NCBI GenBank assembly: GCA_003255065.1
Contig: QAOA01005817.1
Span: 124,001 to 188,000, forward strand
Direction of reading: 5' to 3'
From: Cercis canadensis
Taxonomy: Eukaryota; Streptophyta; Magnoliopsida; Fabales; Fabaceae
Length of the DNA: 64,000 bases
Below are positions 35,659 through 50,900 of the stretch, one piece after another. Each line of letters starts with the position of its first letter. The first letter of the stretch is position 1. Below the pieces are notes generated by a model. The model did no database searches and was not told the DNA's origin. It saw nothing but the letters and a program-made list of their open reading frames with translations. The position numbers and the translations under genes were made by a program.

Positions 35659-35782
35659 AAAGTGGAGAGATATTTGGGATAAGATGATGTTAATCTTACA
35701 TTTGGAATCTTTATAAAATATCACTTCTATAAATTTAAAATATATAGATTTAAAACTAAATTTATTTGTATGATTTAAGTTT

Positions 35783-35871
35783 AAAGTGGTGAGATGAGAT
35801 TCTGTAAGGATTTTGAAGATGTGATANAAAGTGGTGAGATGAGATTCTTTAAGGATTTTGAAGATGTGATA
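35783..35871. repeat. 44-bp direct duplication flanking a single N
   Basis: Positions 35783-35826 and 35828-35871 differ at one base; an N lies at 35827. Confidence 0.8.
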
Positions 35872-38800
35872 AGAACATCACTCTTTGGGAGAGGAAGATA
35901 ATTGAGAATCATTAGCAAAACTAGTAACAAAATATTAAGTGTAATGGCCATACTTTAATCAAAAGATGCATCTAGCATTTTAATGGAGGATAAGTGCTTA
36001 TCACAAGAACTTGATCATTGTTTCCTGCAATACATGTGAATGTGATCCAATGTCAATTCAGAAATATCTCAATTTCAGAAAATGTCAACAAATTTGATAA
36101 CATGTTGGAAGGACAGGGACCACAACAGCAGTGACCAAATAACTGGTTCCTTCCCTCAATAATGGGAGGAGGAAAGAAGTAAGTACAGAAAATTTATTCC
36201 CAACTCTACCACATACTTTTGTAGATATTTTTGGCACAATCATTATGAAAATATTATTACTCCAATGAGAGATAACTAATTTTTAGGAAATTACACTTAC
36301 CTCCCTCCCCTAAGGTTTATAGACAAATAATACACAACTCTCTAACCTTTTTCAGAATTAGCAGTCAGCTCCCTTAGCTTTTGTTAATTTGTTAAACTTT
36401 CACCCATCAATTCAAACTTCTTATGCAAAGCTTTTGAAATTAATACTATTTACACACACTAATTATTCTTACACTTTTCATATTTCGCATAAATGGCAGT
36501 ATGTGAATTTAATTTTACTTACATAAACTTTAGTTAGACCTATTTGATTTTTTATAGCACATATCTTATGCAATATCTCACATAATGTATAGATAAACTT
36601 TTTATAAATAAAAATAACCAATAGCTAACTTCTAAATATGTTTTCTTTCTTCTTTTTCTCACTTCTTCCTATTTTTTTTTCTTTTTTTTTTGTTATAATA
36701 ATCTTATAAATATTTGAGACAAAGCNATAAACTTTACTTAGACCTATTTGATTTTTTATAGCACATATCTTATGCAATATCTCATATAATGTATAGATAA
36801 ACTTTTTATAAATAAAAATAACCAATAGCTAACTTCTAAATATGTTTTCTTTCTTCTTTTTCTCACTTCTTCCTATTTTTTTTTTCTTTTTTTTTTTGTT
36901 ATAATAATCTTATAAATATTTGAGACAAAGCTAGCTTTTTCCTTGGAAGGATCTACCATATGAAGAATAAGAACCGACATTATAAATTTATACCCCACTT
37001 ATTTTACTTTATGTTATTGTAGCTCTCAAATTTTTCACAAATCTGTATTGAAACATTTCTCTCCTCCCAAACTTGGGGAGACCAACACTGACACAAAGTC
37101 ACTTGGTTACTTAAAGACCCTTTTATGGAACACAAATAGGGCAATGATTAGTATGGAAGAAGTAAGCGACAAAGGTAACAAATGAGGAAAATAAAAAAGG
37201 ACACTAGCAATAATCAAGAGAAAAATTTATTGAAATGATTGTTTAGAATTAAGAGGTTTCTCACTTACGAAAGAGGTATTTGATATATTCATGACGTGAT
37301 AGTATTATAGTTATTGATGTAAAAAATAATTAATCTTGATCGTTAAAAATAAACAGTCAAAATTAAATGCTTTTACATCAATATTTGTAGTGTTGCCACA
37401 TCAGAGAGGTATCATTATTTTTGTTTTGTTTTGGTTTTTTACAAGGTGGTTGCCATATTTTTTGTGTAAAACTAATCTCCGCTCAGACTTTGACATGCTC
37501 TGACCACTAGTGTTTCTAACGGAATTCAAATTTTTAACATTATTTCAAGATTTGTCTTACATAGAACTCAGTATATCAATAGAGTCACACCTAATAATTA
37601 TTTATAATTATATTTATAACCATCTAAATTCCGTTAACAAAATTAATAAAGATGAAATCAGACAAAAAAAATATTTTTGGATTATTTACAATAAAATGTA
37701 AGAAAAAAAAAAATTAATCCCCCTTTATAGTTTATTCATCCTACAATTGTTTCTTTCCCTTTTTAAGTAACAAACTAGAGAGCTGCATCAAAATGCTTCC
37801 CTAGAGCATCACACTAGTGCTTATTTGGTTGAGTTCAACAACTCAACCATCTTCCACATGCCTCAGAAATTTAGAACGTGTGTTTTGGGTAGAAGAAAGA
37901 AGCATCATTTTGTTACTTTATCCTTGAAAGCAATTAGAACGTGTTTTTGAATTTCTCAACTCAATCAAACAACAATTAAAACGTGAAGAAGGAAGAGAAA
38001 TGATAAGTATACATTGCCAATAGTAACGTCAAAAACAATCTTTCATATACAACAATTTGTAGAATAGCCTTGAAGTGAGCTATTTTGACTAAACAACGCA
38101 AATCACCACTCAGAATCAATTGTCGGAAAAGCAAGTATAGGTAATTTCTCCAAGAGTCAATCCTCATCTTATCAATTCTTGTAGAATCCAACTCAAACAC
38201 AACTAGCTATCATATGGCATACGATGCTCAAATTCAAACACGGAAAATTGTCCCTTTAGCTGCTTCGTCCAAAATACATACAATTCAAAACAATAATTTA
38301 CAAATTATTTTACCAAAGAGATTTGGAGGTAATAAAGACTTTAATATAGAATCTTGATTTTACGAGAGATCCCGAGACTAGTTGTAAAATGACGTACGAA
38401 GTGAGTTTATATTACATCACTTGTAAAGAAGAAAAAACAAGAAAGAAAGAAGAAAATTTTGTAACAACCAAATATTTGAAAGTTCAATTCAAAGCGTTCT
38501 AGACATATCACATACTCATCAAAGAAGGGTGGCCCACAGCACATCTAGTAATTGGTCTTGTTGAACCTCATTCATCATTACCTTGATGGCTTTACCATTA
38601 GAAGAGTATAAGATTTTACAATTGGCTAGAATACTTCGTATTTCCACATGGAAATTAATGTAGAAGGAAGGCCAAGATAACTACCATCTTTTGCCATTGG
38701 CTTGGGCATATTCCTATGACCTGAGGGCAAGGGAACATGCTCATTAAATTTTTTAACATGTCACCTAACATCAAGAGTATTCATTGTAGCAATTTTGTTC

Positions 38801-38905
38801 TTCAGAAACTGTAACTTGGGTCAGAAACTACCATCTGCTGTACAATTCACCAAAAAACCAAAATGCCCCAGTAAGGGAAAGCAAACAAATCCAACAAAAT
38901 GTTGG
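35872..38905. other. Intergenic downstream of KNL1
   Basis: AT-rich, no supported gene. It contains another N-centred duplication, 36523-36725 against 36727 to about 36931 (N at 36726), with few differences. The KNL1 3' UTR presumably occupies the end nearest 38905. Confidence 0.6.
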
Positions 38906-41900
38906 TCATCTGCTTTGGGTGAAAGTTTGGATTGCCTGTGAAATACTCCTGCAAAGCCTAATAATTCTTGAATACCCAACTCTTACACTCTCTGCTGCAC
39001 TTGTTATTTCAGCTACAAGCGGTGAAGGCAGAGACTTTTGTACCCCACTTGCAGGATCATGTATATGAGATGGAAGGATCTCCATAGGATAGACCCCACT
39101 GCTCAAAAACCATTTATCAAATCAGTCATGGCTCTTAATTAGACATACAAAGACATATAACCACATATAAAGCATATCTGGCATACGGAACATTTGCTCA
39201 ACTGAGTTGAAGGCAACCACAGTAACCTCAGATCACACATTGAAAAATCTAAGTAGCCATAATAGATAATTAAATAACTAAAAAAAAAAAAAAGAATTTC
39301 CAGCAAGAATGAAGTATGAAGCAAAACTAATGGAAGAAGAAATGGAACTAGTGAAGATGGCACATCCACCAAAGACTAAATTTTAGCACTCCCTAAAAGG
39401 TTCTTATATGAGGAAGGCCTGTAATTAATGACTTTGACCAGAGCATGAGTGTGAGACAGGTCCCTCTATTTGCACCTGTGTAGTTGTCTCTGCATTTAAG
39501 CTAACATGGCCCCACTGAAACTTTCTCTTGTTAATTCTAATAGGGACACTGGTAGGTATGTGCGCATAAGTGTTCACTAAAGTATCGTGTAACTCTTTAT
39601 TTGCATGAGAAACACATTAGGCATAGTAACACAAATAACATATCAATTATGCTTGACTTCGAAAAAAAAAAAGCAGTATTTTACCATTTCAGGCATGTCA
39701 TGTCAAGATTCATATTCAACTTCCGGCCACTATTGAAGTCAATAAAAGAAAGATGCAAATTAAGCTGCCCAACTGCAAAAACAGGAAAGAATACGGAGAA
39801 AATTTAGCTTTTAAATTTGCAACATGCTAATCCAAGTTAGAATATCATGATCAGACAAAATTTGCAATCGTAGTTAGGACCATCTTGTAAAATCTGATAG
39901 ATAACAATCTATGGCAAGATATTGTAATTTCTAAAGCATTTTGTAGTTTTGGCAGTGAATATCTGCTCTGCAGACATTGGATCATGTCAGATCATAAGTA
40001 CTAAGAGATATCCCAAGTACAATATATTAATAGAGTTGAAAGTACTTTATCTATTACTTAAACGACCAAACAAACTGAAAGAAGTTTTTAATGTTTCTTA
40101 TGCAATAACTAGAATTGAAGCAAAAGAAACATTGCTACACCTTCTGAAGAAAGAAATTCTACATGAGAACACTAAATCGGAAGCCAAGTAAGGAAGACAA
40201 ATTTGAGGGAAACAAAGCAAGGAATGGTAAACACAAAGACTTTGATATCCATCCTAATTGTCATAATCATTCCACGTCAATTCAGTCAGGGTAATTAGAA
40301 TTACAGAATGTCCATAGCTCCAGTGTGTAAAAGTTCTTGCTTCAGAGTTATTACTACCAGCAATAAGATTATTGAGTTCCATTTATAACAAGATTATTAT
40401 TGACCCTGAATTCAGTTTCTTACACTCTTATGAGTAACTGAAATAATTGTTTCCTCAGTAATAAATATCAATTCATTAGAAACAATAACCATATATAGCA
40501 AAGTACGCAGACACAAATTTAAGGTAAATATAACCTGAAATTCAGCACACTATAACCTCCAGAACAAAATCTTTATAAACAACATCTGCTGTTTCTTTCC
40601 AACCATAGACTGTACACAAGGCAAATAATATCTATCTCAAACTATTAGAAGGCTTCCCAAATGGCTACCCACCACATTCCCCTTCTTCTATCCATTTCTA
40701 TTTTCTCCTTCCCTTGGCCTAACTTCTAGTATTTTCTCCTTTCTTTCTCTCATTTTAAAGTATTCAATGCTGCATCAAATTGATATCAGAGCTCCTTTTC
40801 TTTTTCCTCCCCGAACATCAACACCATTAAATGGATGCTAGTAAAATACATTCTAAAACTGTTATTCAAAATCACATCTGTTTTTGCTGGTCTGCGCTAG
40901 CTCATTTTATTCTATAACTAAAAGCAATAACAAATACATTACACAATGACCTACCAGAATTTAAAAGAAAAAATAAGCATACATTCATAAAAGTGCCAAA
41001 AGAGAAATATAAAATGCCAAGGCTCAACATAATCAAAAACCAACAAGGTAGCAACAGCTTATGATCAAGTATTGCAAGAATTTTCCCCATGTAACTTAAC
41101 CTAACTACGGGGCTCAAATGGTTATATTTAGGGAGCAGAGAAGACATCTATTACCTGATTGAGAAGAGAATTTTGCCTGGATCAAATTTCTAATCTCTAT
41201 GCAGGCTAATTGAACCTCCTCAACCACATCCAGCAAATTACTTAGAAGCGAGCTTGTTATCTGTATAGAATATGTCATCAGCAGCAAAATATTAGAAAGC
41301 ATTCCATGTTAAGCCATTTTACTATTTTATTAATATTTACAGGCCAAGTGGCTGTAAAAGCAAGCATTAGAACAACGAAATAGAAACAAATGAATCACTC
41401 AGCAAAAGAAGAAAAAAAGAAAAAGGATGGATAGAAGAGATTCCAGGACATGGAATACTAGAAATTTTGGTGAGCATAGATATCATGAATCATGAATCAT
41501 AATTCATAATCTATTTCTGCTTCTACTTTTCTGGAAATATACCGCAGATCAATTGGTTAAAAAAATACTTCATCCTTCTTTAATCTCCAAGAAATGGAGT
41601 GAAGGACCTTTCCATAGTCCTCCAAGTTCTAGAATGGACCGAACTCCTAATAACTCTTAATATTATGGGGATCATAAATTATAAAGAAAGCAAGATTAAC
41701 GAATGAACTTTTTACTGACACAAATACTTAGAATCAGGACTAACAAAACAATGCATGTCTATTTATAACTTCAACTAACAATTAGGACAAAGAAATGGTA
41801 GAACCATCTAGATAAATTTCTATGTACTAGTTATTATAGAAAGTTTAATAAGAGTGTACCCAAAAGTAAAAAAGAATTCTTAATAAGAGTGCTCTTCAGA

Positions 41901-44900
41901 AGAAAAAAGCTCTTTCTCTGGTTTATAAACAGAAAAATGTGAAGGGAAAAATTGTCAAATGTAGGACTAGAACTGATTGTTATCAGAACTGTCCAAGCAG
42001 GTAGACTTCTTCCATAGCCAAACTTCTCCTACCCTATCTCATGTAATCAATCTTAATCATCCCTTTAGTTTAAATTTCCTGGCCCAGTTAAGCAAGTTTT
42101 GCAAAACAAATATCTGAATGGTACATCATCAAGGCCCCATGCATACAGGGAAAATCTTCTGTTGTACTATGGTAATTTGGTGGGGGCAAACATAAGGAAA
42201 AGCAGGCTTTGCAAAAATAAATATCTAATCAAATATCCTCATTATCATTAATATGTGATAAAATACAGTCCTGCCTCCAGAAAAGAAACTTGTGAAGACA
42301 AAGACAAGATGAAAAATGTGGAATAGTATACCTGAGTTTCTAATGCCAAACATCTTGGACCAGTGCACTTCTTAGTAATATCAGGATTCAAGACAAACAC
42401 AAATGCAGCGCAAGCATCCATGCCTAGAAAGGTCTATAAACAAAAAAGCATCACATTAAAAAGTAATATATATGAAAAATGTAATAAAGCAAATTATTTG
42501 TCAACTAACCACCTTTACAATGTTCTGATTATTCAATTTGCTGGAGATTGTTAAGCTTGGTGCACCAGCCTTTATTGTGAACCTATATACCATTAAAACA
42601 AAAAGGAAAATTAAAATTTAGTCATATTACCAAGGACATATACTTAAGCTCCAACTACACATAGATTACTAAGGAAACAAATCAAACAAATGTTCAACCT
42701 TTGATTGATGAAACCACTATAGTTGAGAAGAAGTCTGTAACAACCATCCTTAAGCTCAAAATCATCAAGTTCCCAAAGCTAACAGAAAAACAGTGAGGAT
42801 TTCTCTCAGCAAATGATATTTATGTGATATGTACAAGAGAACCACATGAAGAGCAGAAAGAGACCTGCAAATCCTTGAATATACACTTGCAAGACATTCT
42901 TTTCTTCAAATAATCGTGAACTAATGTTATGGTGTCAGCACTGCTTGGATCCCCTTGCATATTGCAATAAGTATGAAAATATTTATTTAAGGATTTTGTT
43001 TTCCCATCCAAAGCTTCAAGCTCCTGCCTCATTGTGGTCACTTTGTTGAAAGGAACCTAGCATTAACCAATGCAGGGTTACCAATTAACAAGCTGTAGCG
43101 CAATATTAAACCCTTTTAAAATTAAATTCCATCAACCAACTGGTTACAGAGGAAAAGCATAGAATGGAAAATATATAATGCATCAAAAAGAAAATTCAGT
43201 AAAATGAAGTAGAAGCCAACTTCATGTTAGCTAGAAAATAAGGGCAGTGCTTTGTAGGCAGAGATTCAACAAAGATTATACAGGTGATTGATCTTTCATT
43301 ACATAGCTAAAAACTTCATTGATTCAATAAAGAAACACCCTTAAAAAGAAGAATTTTATTACACAGCTCATGATTTCTTTAAGGGTGTTTCTTTGACTGA
43401 CAAGACATGAGTCAGTAGAGCCCCTTTACATTGATTTTTTTTTTTCTTGGTCTTTTATGTGTTTTCTCCTAGAGGCTAGCTTATCCTCTTATCATCTTGT
43501 ACTCTTCCTTTCTCAATACAATTCTTTTTATCCAAAAAAAAAAAAAATCAGTTTTAAGAATTTGGAAATTTTCAACATAATAAAGAACTCTAATTCTTTT
43601 ATCACTTTTCTTTCATTCATTTCCAANGCTACGTCTTATGAATCTTGTCATTAAATTTCAGCTCGATCTAACGGTGAATAAGTCTAAATTTTTGGTTAGA
43701 TGAAAACTTATGATTTTCTTATTTTGGGCTGAGTTTCACCGTTAGATCGAGCTCAAATTTAGTGAGAAGGTTCACAAGATATAGCCCTTCAATCTGACCG
43801 GTGGGATTATGAATCAAAGAATTTTACACCTTGAAATAAACTTAAGAATTTTGACTTAAAGATAAATGGACTAAACTTGTACATTTTATGAATATAGAGG
43901 GACTCAAGAGTTCATTTTTAAAGAAGGGGGACCAAAACGTTCAAGTGGTTAAAATAGAGGAACCAAAATTGCAATTAAGCCAAAAAAAAATCAGTTTTAA
44001 GAATTTGGAAATTTTCAACATAATAAAGAACTCTAATTCTTTTATCACTTTTCTTTCATTCATTTCCAATCCCAATACCAACTCCTTTAAAGATCAGATG
44101 ATACATCAGAAAGTATCATCATGATAATTATTACAGCCCCAATGTAACATAACAACTTCACATATTAATATTTGTACCTGATATTTGCTCTCAGAATTAA
44201 GCAAGCCAGATCGGAGATGACTATCATTGGCTTTAGTATGAGTAACCCCATGTTTACTGGAGGATAGTTTTAACTTCAACATCTTAGACTCCTGAAGCCC
44301 AGAGCTCAACTGCTGTACTTGTTTCTGCTAGCAATGGAAGTACATATCACAAACTGCAAGCACTGCTAAAAAGTAAGAAACATGTAAGAGATCCTACCAG
44401 TAATCTCTCACGCTTCATGTGCATTAACTGCAGTTTTGCCTTTTTGTATGCTATATTATACAACAACATCTTTGCCTCCATAACTCTGCAACAAAATTAC
44501 TTTTATCATTATTATTGATTATTGAGCCTGACAGTTTCATAAATATACATAAAAGCCATATCACAATCCACACTGTCATTCAGCTATACTTAGTAAAATA
44601 ATTACCTTCTATGCCTAAGACTATTCAGAGGGTCAGTTATTTTCTGCAGAAGGCAACATGAGCAATGTCAACAAGAAATTGGAGATACCAGGATCTGATA
44701 TTGTCTAGAGAAAGTAATATGCTCAAATCACTATAATATGTACGATTGTTCATGATATGGCCCAAAAAGAGCATTAAATTTAATTATTCTACGGACCTGA
44801 GAATGAACTTCAGAACAAAGAATCTCGTATTTCTTAACCTTCTGTAGATGAACCAAAATATCTTCCAGCATGCAAATCTAAATATTGAGAATAAACACCG

Positions 44901-47900
44901 GAGAGTTATATTAATGCGGGTAATAACAAGAAAAATACTCACAATTTTATTTGAATGAGGCCATTCTCTAATTCTATGAGATGCATTAATTCAACTGTAT
45001 TGAACATACCACATTTAAATTTAGCTTATCAACTGATGGAGAAAACAACTGCTCTGTGCTCCCAGAAAATTGGATTAGAATCTGCAAAATGAATGTAAGT
45101 CAACAGACCCATTAGAAAACTGAATTATAATGAACATTAATGAACAGCAATCCTACATCAGTCCAGTTTTTCCATGTCTGATCTCCAAGCTTCCCTCTTT
45201 CATTTATCTCTGGACATATGCTGGTCTTCCCCACTTTATTTTTGTTGTTTCCATCCCTTAGTAGCTCAATGCCTTTTCTTTTCTTCTGAGAATAAGTCTC
45301 AATGCCAGATTTGGTAAAAGAGCTCTCAGCAACTTGGAGTGCCTGATGGAAGTTGTTATCAGCAGGAGTGTAAGCATCTGAGATGCCCTTGGTAGACAAG
45401 TTTTGCATATTATGGTAGAGTGATTCATCGGGTGGCTCTTGCATGGAGGGCAACAGAGTTGAGGCTTGCTGGATAGGACTTTGTATCATGTCTTCTCTAT
45501 AGGTGCTCAGAGCTTGAACTCTCCTGCCAGGACTCTCAGCTGGTTTTCTCTCGGAGACACTCTTAAGTTATCCATCCACCAACATCAGTGTCAAATGACT
45601 CAAATCAATAAGAATTATAAGTGAAGAAAACAACAGAATCAACATCATAAAAGAAAGGAAAAAAGATCATCTAACAGAAGTAATGTTTTGATTTCTACCA
45701 AGAAATGCCTATTCATATTTCAGGCAAATGTATTGCAAGAGTAAAGATTACAATTTATTATCAGATGCAACTGGGAAGACTTATAGTTCAACTAAACAAA
45801 ATCAGGACAAAGAACTGGAGTGTTTTTTTAAATTTTCATAATTTTTTAATTTCCGCCAGGCATGTGGCTGTTGAAGTTCCAGTTGAGTCGTTGACAATCT
45901 ACATTTCTTGTGGTGTCAAGGCTGGGCATGATTAAAAACAATTAACAGTTACAGGCATTAGGAACTTAAAAATTGAAGACAATACAGACATTTCCAGTTC
46001 ACAGCTAACCCTGCAGGACTGAGGCATAAATTATATTTAGAGAGCTAAATATTTAAGAATGGATTACTATTGCATTTGGTGTTGCATGCAGATGGCCCTA
46101 TTTACAAAAGTTTTGTTGCTCAGATAAGGATCCAACCTCCTTAATTAAATAGGAACATGATTTTTCAATATAAGGGTTTATGGAGTAGAGGAGGCTCAGG
46201 GAGAATTTTGAAGCTGTTTGTTTTGACACCTTGCTTTATATCATTTAGTGGGGTGACTTCTTTCCCTAACTGTGAAGCTCTAAGCTTGAGGAGCTTGATT
46301 CTATTGCTGCTTTTCTAGTTTCCTCTTCCTTTTATCTTCTCCCACCAGTATAACTGTCCTTGTAGTCCACATGTATCATTTGTTGAGATTTATGGTACAC
46401 TGTTACTATCATTAAATTAGGGAGATAAAGGAAAACATGCTGCATTTTGACACAATTTAGCAAACTTAAGACTAAGGCTTCATAATTTAATATAAACATT
46501 CAATTGTATATGTTCAGACCACAAAACATTTATGCACCGTAGCCTTGTAGTTTCCTCCTTGAATAGGGTTTTTATTGAGTGTTAGGACTTGGTATTATTA
46601 CAGTTGCATTTGGTAGGCTGGCATTGTGATACAAACACGAGAAATTCCTAGATATCTCAGATATCAACATAAAATGCCTATACTCGGTATGCCAAGATCT
46701 ACACTCAGCATGCCTNAGACCACAAAACATTTAAGCACCGTAGCCTTGTAGTTTCCTCCTTGAATAGGGTTTTTATTGAGTGTTAGGACTTGGTATTATT
46801 ATAGTTGCATTTGGTAGGCTGGCATTGTGATACAAACACGAGAAATTCCTAGATATCTCAGATATCAACATAAAATGCCTATACTCGGTATGCCAAGATC
46901 TACACTCAGCATGCCTGCAATCTACATATAGAAATGCAGTATGCCTAAGAGTTGTCAAATCTGTATTGTTGGGTGAACCAAAAAGCATGAGCATTCAAGA
47001 AACCTGAATCTCAGACATCTAAATCCATTATTAATAAGTATTTATAGCTAGATATCTAATAATTTTATGCATAACTAAACATGAATGCTACACATAAAAT
47101 GGGAACCTGGGATTATTTCCAATTACCATACTAAATATTGGGATTCGGAAAGCATACATATTTTAATATTCAAATATTTTATGCCAAATTTAAGAAACTT
47201 GGGAGTCCAGGGCACCGCATACAAAAGAGCTCCTAAGGATAGTGTGTCAATGAATGAACAAAGACTAAGTGTCTAGGAGGACTAACCATTTAAAGAGATG
47301 GCTTAAATATCTAGATCAGAATGACTCTTGAATTTTCTCATCTAGTTTTTCATTAAAGAACTCAGGATGTTCCTCAAAGTAAATAGAAACTTTGAAAATT
47401 CCAGATTCATTTTATTTTACCCATTTTACCTGAGAAAGATTGTCGATCTGTGTGACCTCAGAAGGTGAGCTAGACTTTCCACTCTTTCCAGAAAATGACA
47501 AATCCAATTTCTCTGCTACTGCCTGTGAGTCACATTCACTGAGATGGCCTAAACCACTAATAACAGATGCATTCTGCTGATCCAGTGGATTCAACTCACC
47601 ACAGCAATTACCTTGATATTCTATGGATGGTGATAACCTCTGATCCAAAATTTTCTGAGGAGAAGAAACACATTGATCATGTGCAATAATTGCACTTCCG
47701 TCATTTTCATTCTCAAGTGTGCTATCTGCCTGGTCAAGATGTATCACTTTTCTGGTTGAACCAATAACCTGAGAGGGAGAAACAAGTATTCCCACTGGCT
47801 TAGGGTCAGCAGACATGCAATGAAAATATTCTCCTCTCTTTTCGTTGTCCACATCCTCTTCATATTGACTTAATTTGCCAATATGTCTTAGAGGTGTATT

Positions 47901-50900
47901 TCCATGATCATCCACGCTGATTAAATCTGGATGCCCTATATTCTGAGGAATTGCACTGAACAGTTTTTCCCCTAAAGGAGCATTGGGAGTGTCGGCATGT
48001 TTGTTTTCATAATCTTTTCCATTAAAAAGAGGAGACCCGGGAGAGCATTTTGATAACCTGCTTCTTAATCTGTCAATTCCCTCCTGAAGACTTGACGTAC
48101 CAGGAGAAGGCTCTAAAGGTTTCAAGTTAGAAATGCTTTTCCTTATGGATGACAGAGTTTCTCCCTGTTTCACATATTCCTTGATTAACAAGGAACCTGC
48201 CTGCTTTGAGGAAGGAGTTAAAGTTCCAGCATGTCTGGATGAATTGGGAGAACCCATAAACAATTGCTTTCTTCCAGCAAATGATGATGGTGTTGAACCC
48301 TGTATTGGATCTTCATGTATTTGGTCAAAATTATGATCAATATCAGATACATGTCCTCTGTATTCAGAATTAACTTCTTTCACCAGGCCTTCACTTGTAC
48401 AGTGATATCCAAGTTTGTGCTGTGCTGACTCATCCAACTGATGGCATTCATCAACCTTTAGTGGTGTTCCACAGTTAGCAGCAGCAAAGTCTAATTGTAG
48501 TTGAACTGGCTCAGCTGCATCTTTAACAAGCTCCTTAATTTCCTGAAAAAGGATATACCAGGAAACTTATCATGCATTTAAGCATGTAATTTAAGGGAAG
48601 CAACTGCAGATATGAGGATAGCCACAAAAGTATCGTTTCAAACTGTGTACCTACAATTTCATATGTCAATCACATACATGTAAGCATGAACTTTCTTTGA
48701 AAAGTAATGACAACATGAAGGGTCCAAGGGGGCACAACCAAGAATACATGATGCAAAGAAAAAGTTAGATCTCTTAGGCTAAAAGGTCTGAAATTCCTAC
48801 ATACCAAGTATTCCAATAAAGAAACATTAGAAACAGAAGGAAAACATGCAGTGCACCAAACTAACAAACTACTCAAACATGGTTCTCAAACTCCTCCCTA
48901 TACTTCTATTTGCTATAACTATGCAATCATTCCTCGTAAGCCATGTACACCGCATAACACAGGCTGTAACCATTCTCCATATTCAAACACAAGCTGAAAT
49001 GCATCTCCAACAACAAAAAAGATCTCTCAAAGGAGGCATCACCCTCTGCACATGAAAAAAGGAAACACCAAACACCATTAACTAATTATTACAATAAAAT
49101 CAGGCAGCAAATGATACCACCACCTCTCCATCTATCTCACTCATATGACAACAATCCACCAAAATTAATTTGTAAATCCTTAAAATTTCAGCAGTCAAAA
49201 TTTTAACAAAAGAAGCTGTCCACACATAAAATGAATCTTCAGAAGGGACATAATCCTTCTGAAAAGATTTCCAAGGGAAAGTGAAAACCCCTTCATGTAT
49301 GCTGCTAAGCCATAACATTCAGGCCACCATCATATAATTTACAATTATAAAGCAAGTAGAAAAAGCATCAACAAACTCCACCTCCATCCCTGCAACAACT
49401 GGTAAAATGCACCTCTCAATGAACAAACCCATTTTCAACTTTTAGTAAAAAAGCAACCACAGCCAATTTGTTAGCTGAAATTGTTAATAAATCTAGAAAG
49501 GGCAACTTTAACAGAGTCTGAATGCCAAGGAGAGAGTCAAGACTCACTCCCAGCCTTTAAGAAATAGACCACTGAATAAACTCTCATCCACTACAGTACA
49601 GATCACCTCCCAACCCTGCTCCCCATTTCTTACAGAAAATCAACCTCCTTTAAAGAGATGCTTCTAATCCTTTCTAAGAGCACATCCCACACTGCCAAAA
49701 ACTTATGTAGTGCTTCAGGGGGCAACCTCAAATAGATCATGGGTAGATGACACCCCAAAATAGCTGTCAAGGAATCCAAACTTTGCAATGCACCAATCAG
49801 AGCCTCCTCACACTCAAAACAGCCTTAGAACAAACCAAATCACACCTTTGATATCTCAACTGCTTATCAAAAGCAGCATCATAGAACACAGTGTCATTCG
49901 CAAAGCGAGGATGTACACACAAGCATGAATAACTATGAGACTATTTTACCATTTGTATCATCACTTTCATACCCCATTGGAAAAAAAAAAAGAATTTGAT
50001 CAGATTACATTTCATTATAAGCATCAAACTGGGTGGTATAGACTCTAACATCCAAAAGACAAGAAAAGAAAAGGATTTTGCAGTCAAAAGAAGATGAACT
50101 CTGATGACAAGGATGATAAAGCCCATAAAGAAACTAGATATCCAAAAGCATGAAACCAAGACTTCAACCAAATACCAACAGGACATATTTCTTACTTTGT
50201 TTGGATGATTGGAAGATTTGATTGGGTGAATGGAGGCATCAGCAATTGAATTATCATCCTTGTTAGATAAGAAATCATTGATGGCTTGATTGATAGGAGA
50301 GCTCAGGGAACATCTATTTATCTCACCCAATTTGCTTGGAGCCACAGACAACCCCTCAATTGGCATATCATGTGTTGCAGTATTGCTCATTGCTGAATCT
50401 GCAGAGCCTTTGGCAATAAGGTAACCATTTTTATTCCGGCAGAATGCAGATTCCTTACTCCCATTTGATGAATCTGAGGTAATAGGAACCAACACAGAGA
50501 CAGCACACAAATCCTTGCTTCCTTCTACCAAAATTGCATCTAATGAAGGGGAAAGTCTGTCATAATCATACCTATGAGGATTTTCTCCCACAATACTCAT
50601 GTCATTTGAATCTCTGCCGGCACTTGGTGCATTAGCAGGCACTGGAGAATGAGAAGATTGCTTCTTGGATTTTGTAAGTACCATAAAACTTCCAAGAGCT
50701 GCAGGGCTAGAAGTTTGGCTAGGTGTTTTCTCTCCAAAAGGAATGTCAAATCTTGTAGGCGTCTTGAGATCTCCTGAATCAGACATAGCAAGACTCCGAT
50801 AATGCAATGAAAATGCAGTTGAATCCATTGTAAGATCATGGTTGTCATCTGAGGCAGCAGAGTCAGACAGCCGGCCAGGTCTAATGAAACTTGCTGATAC

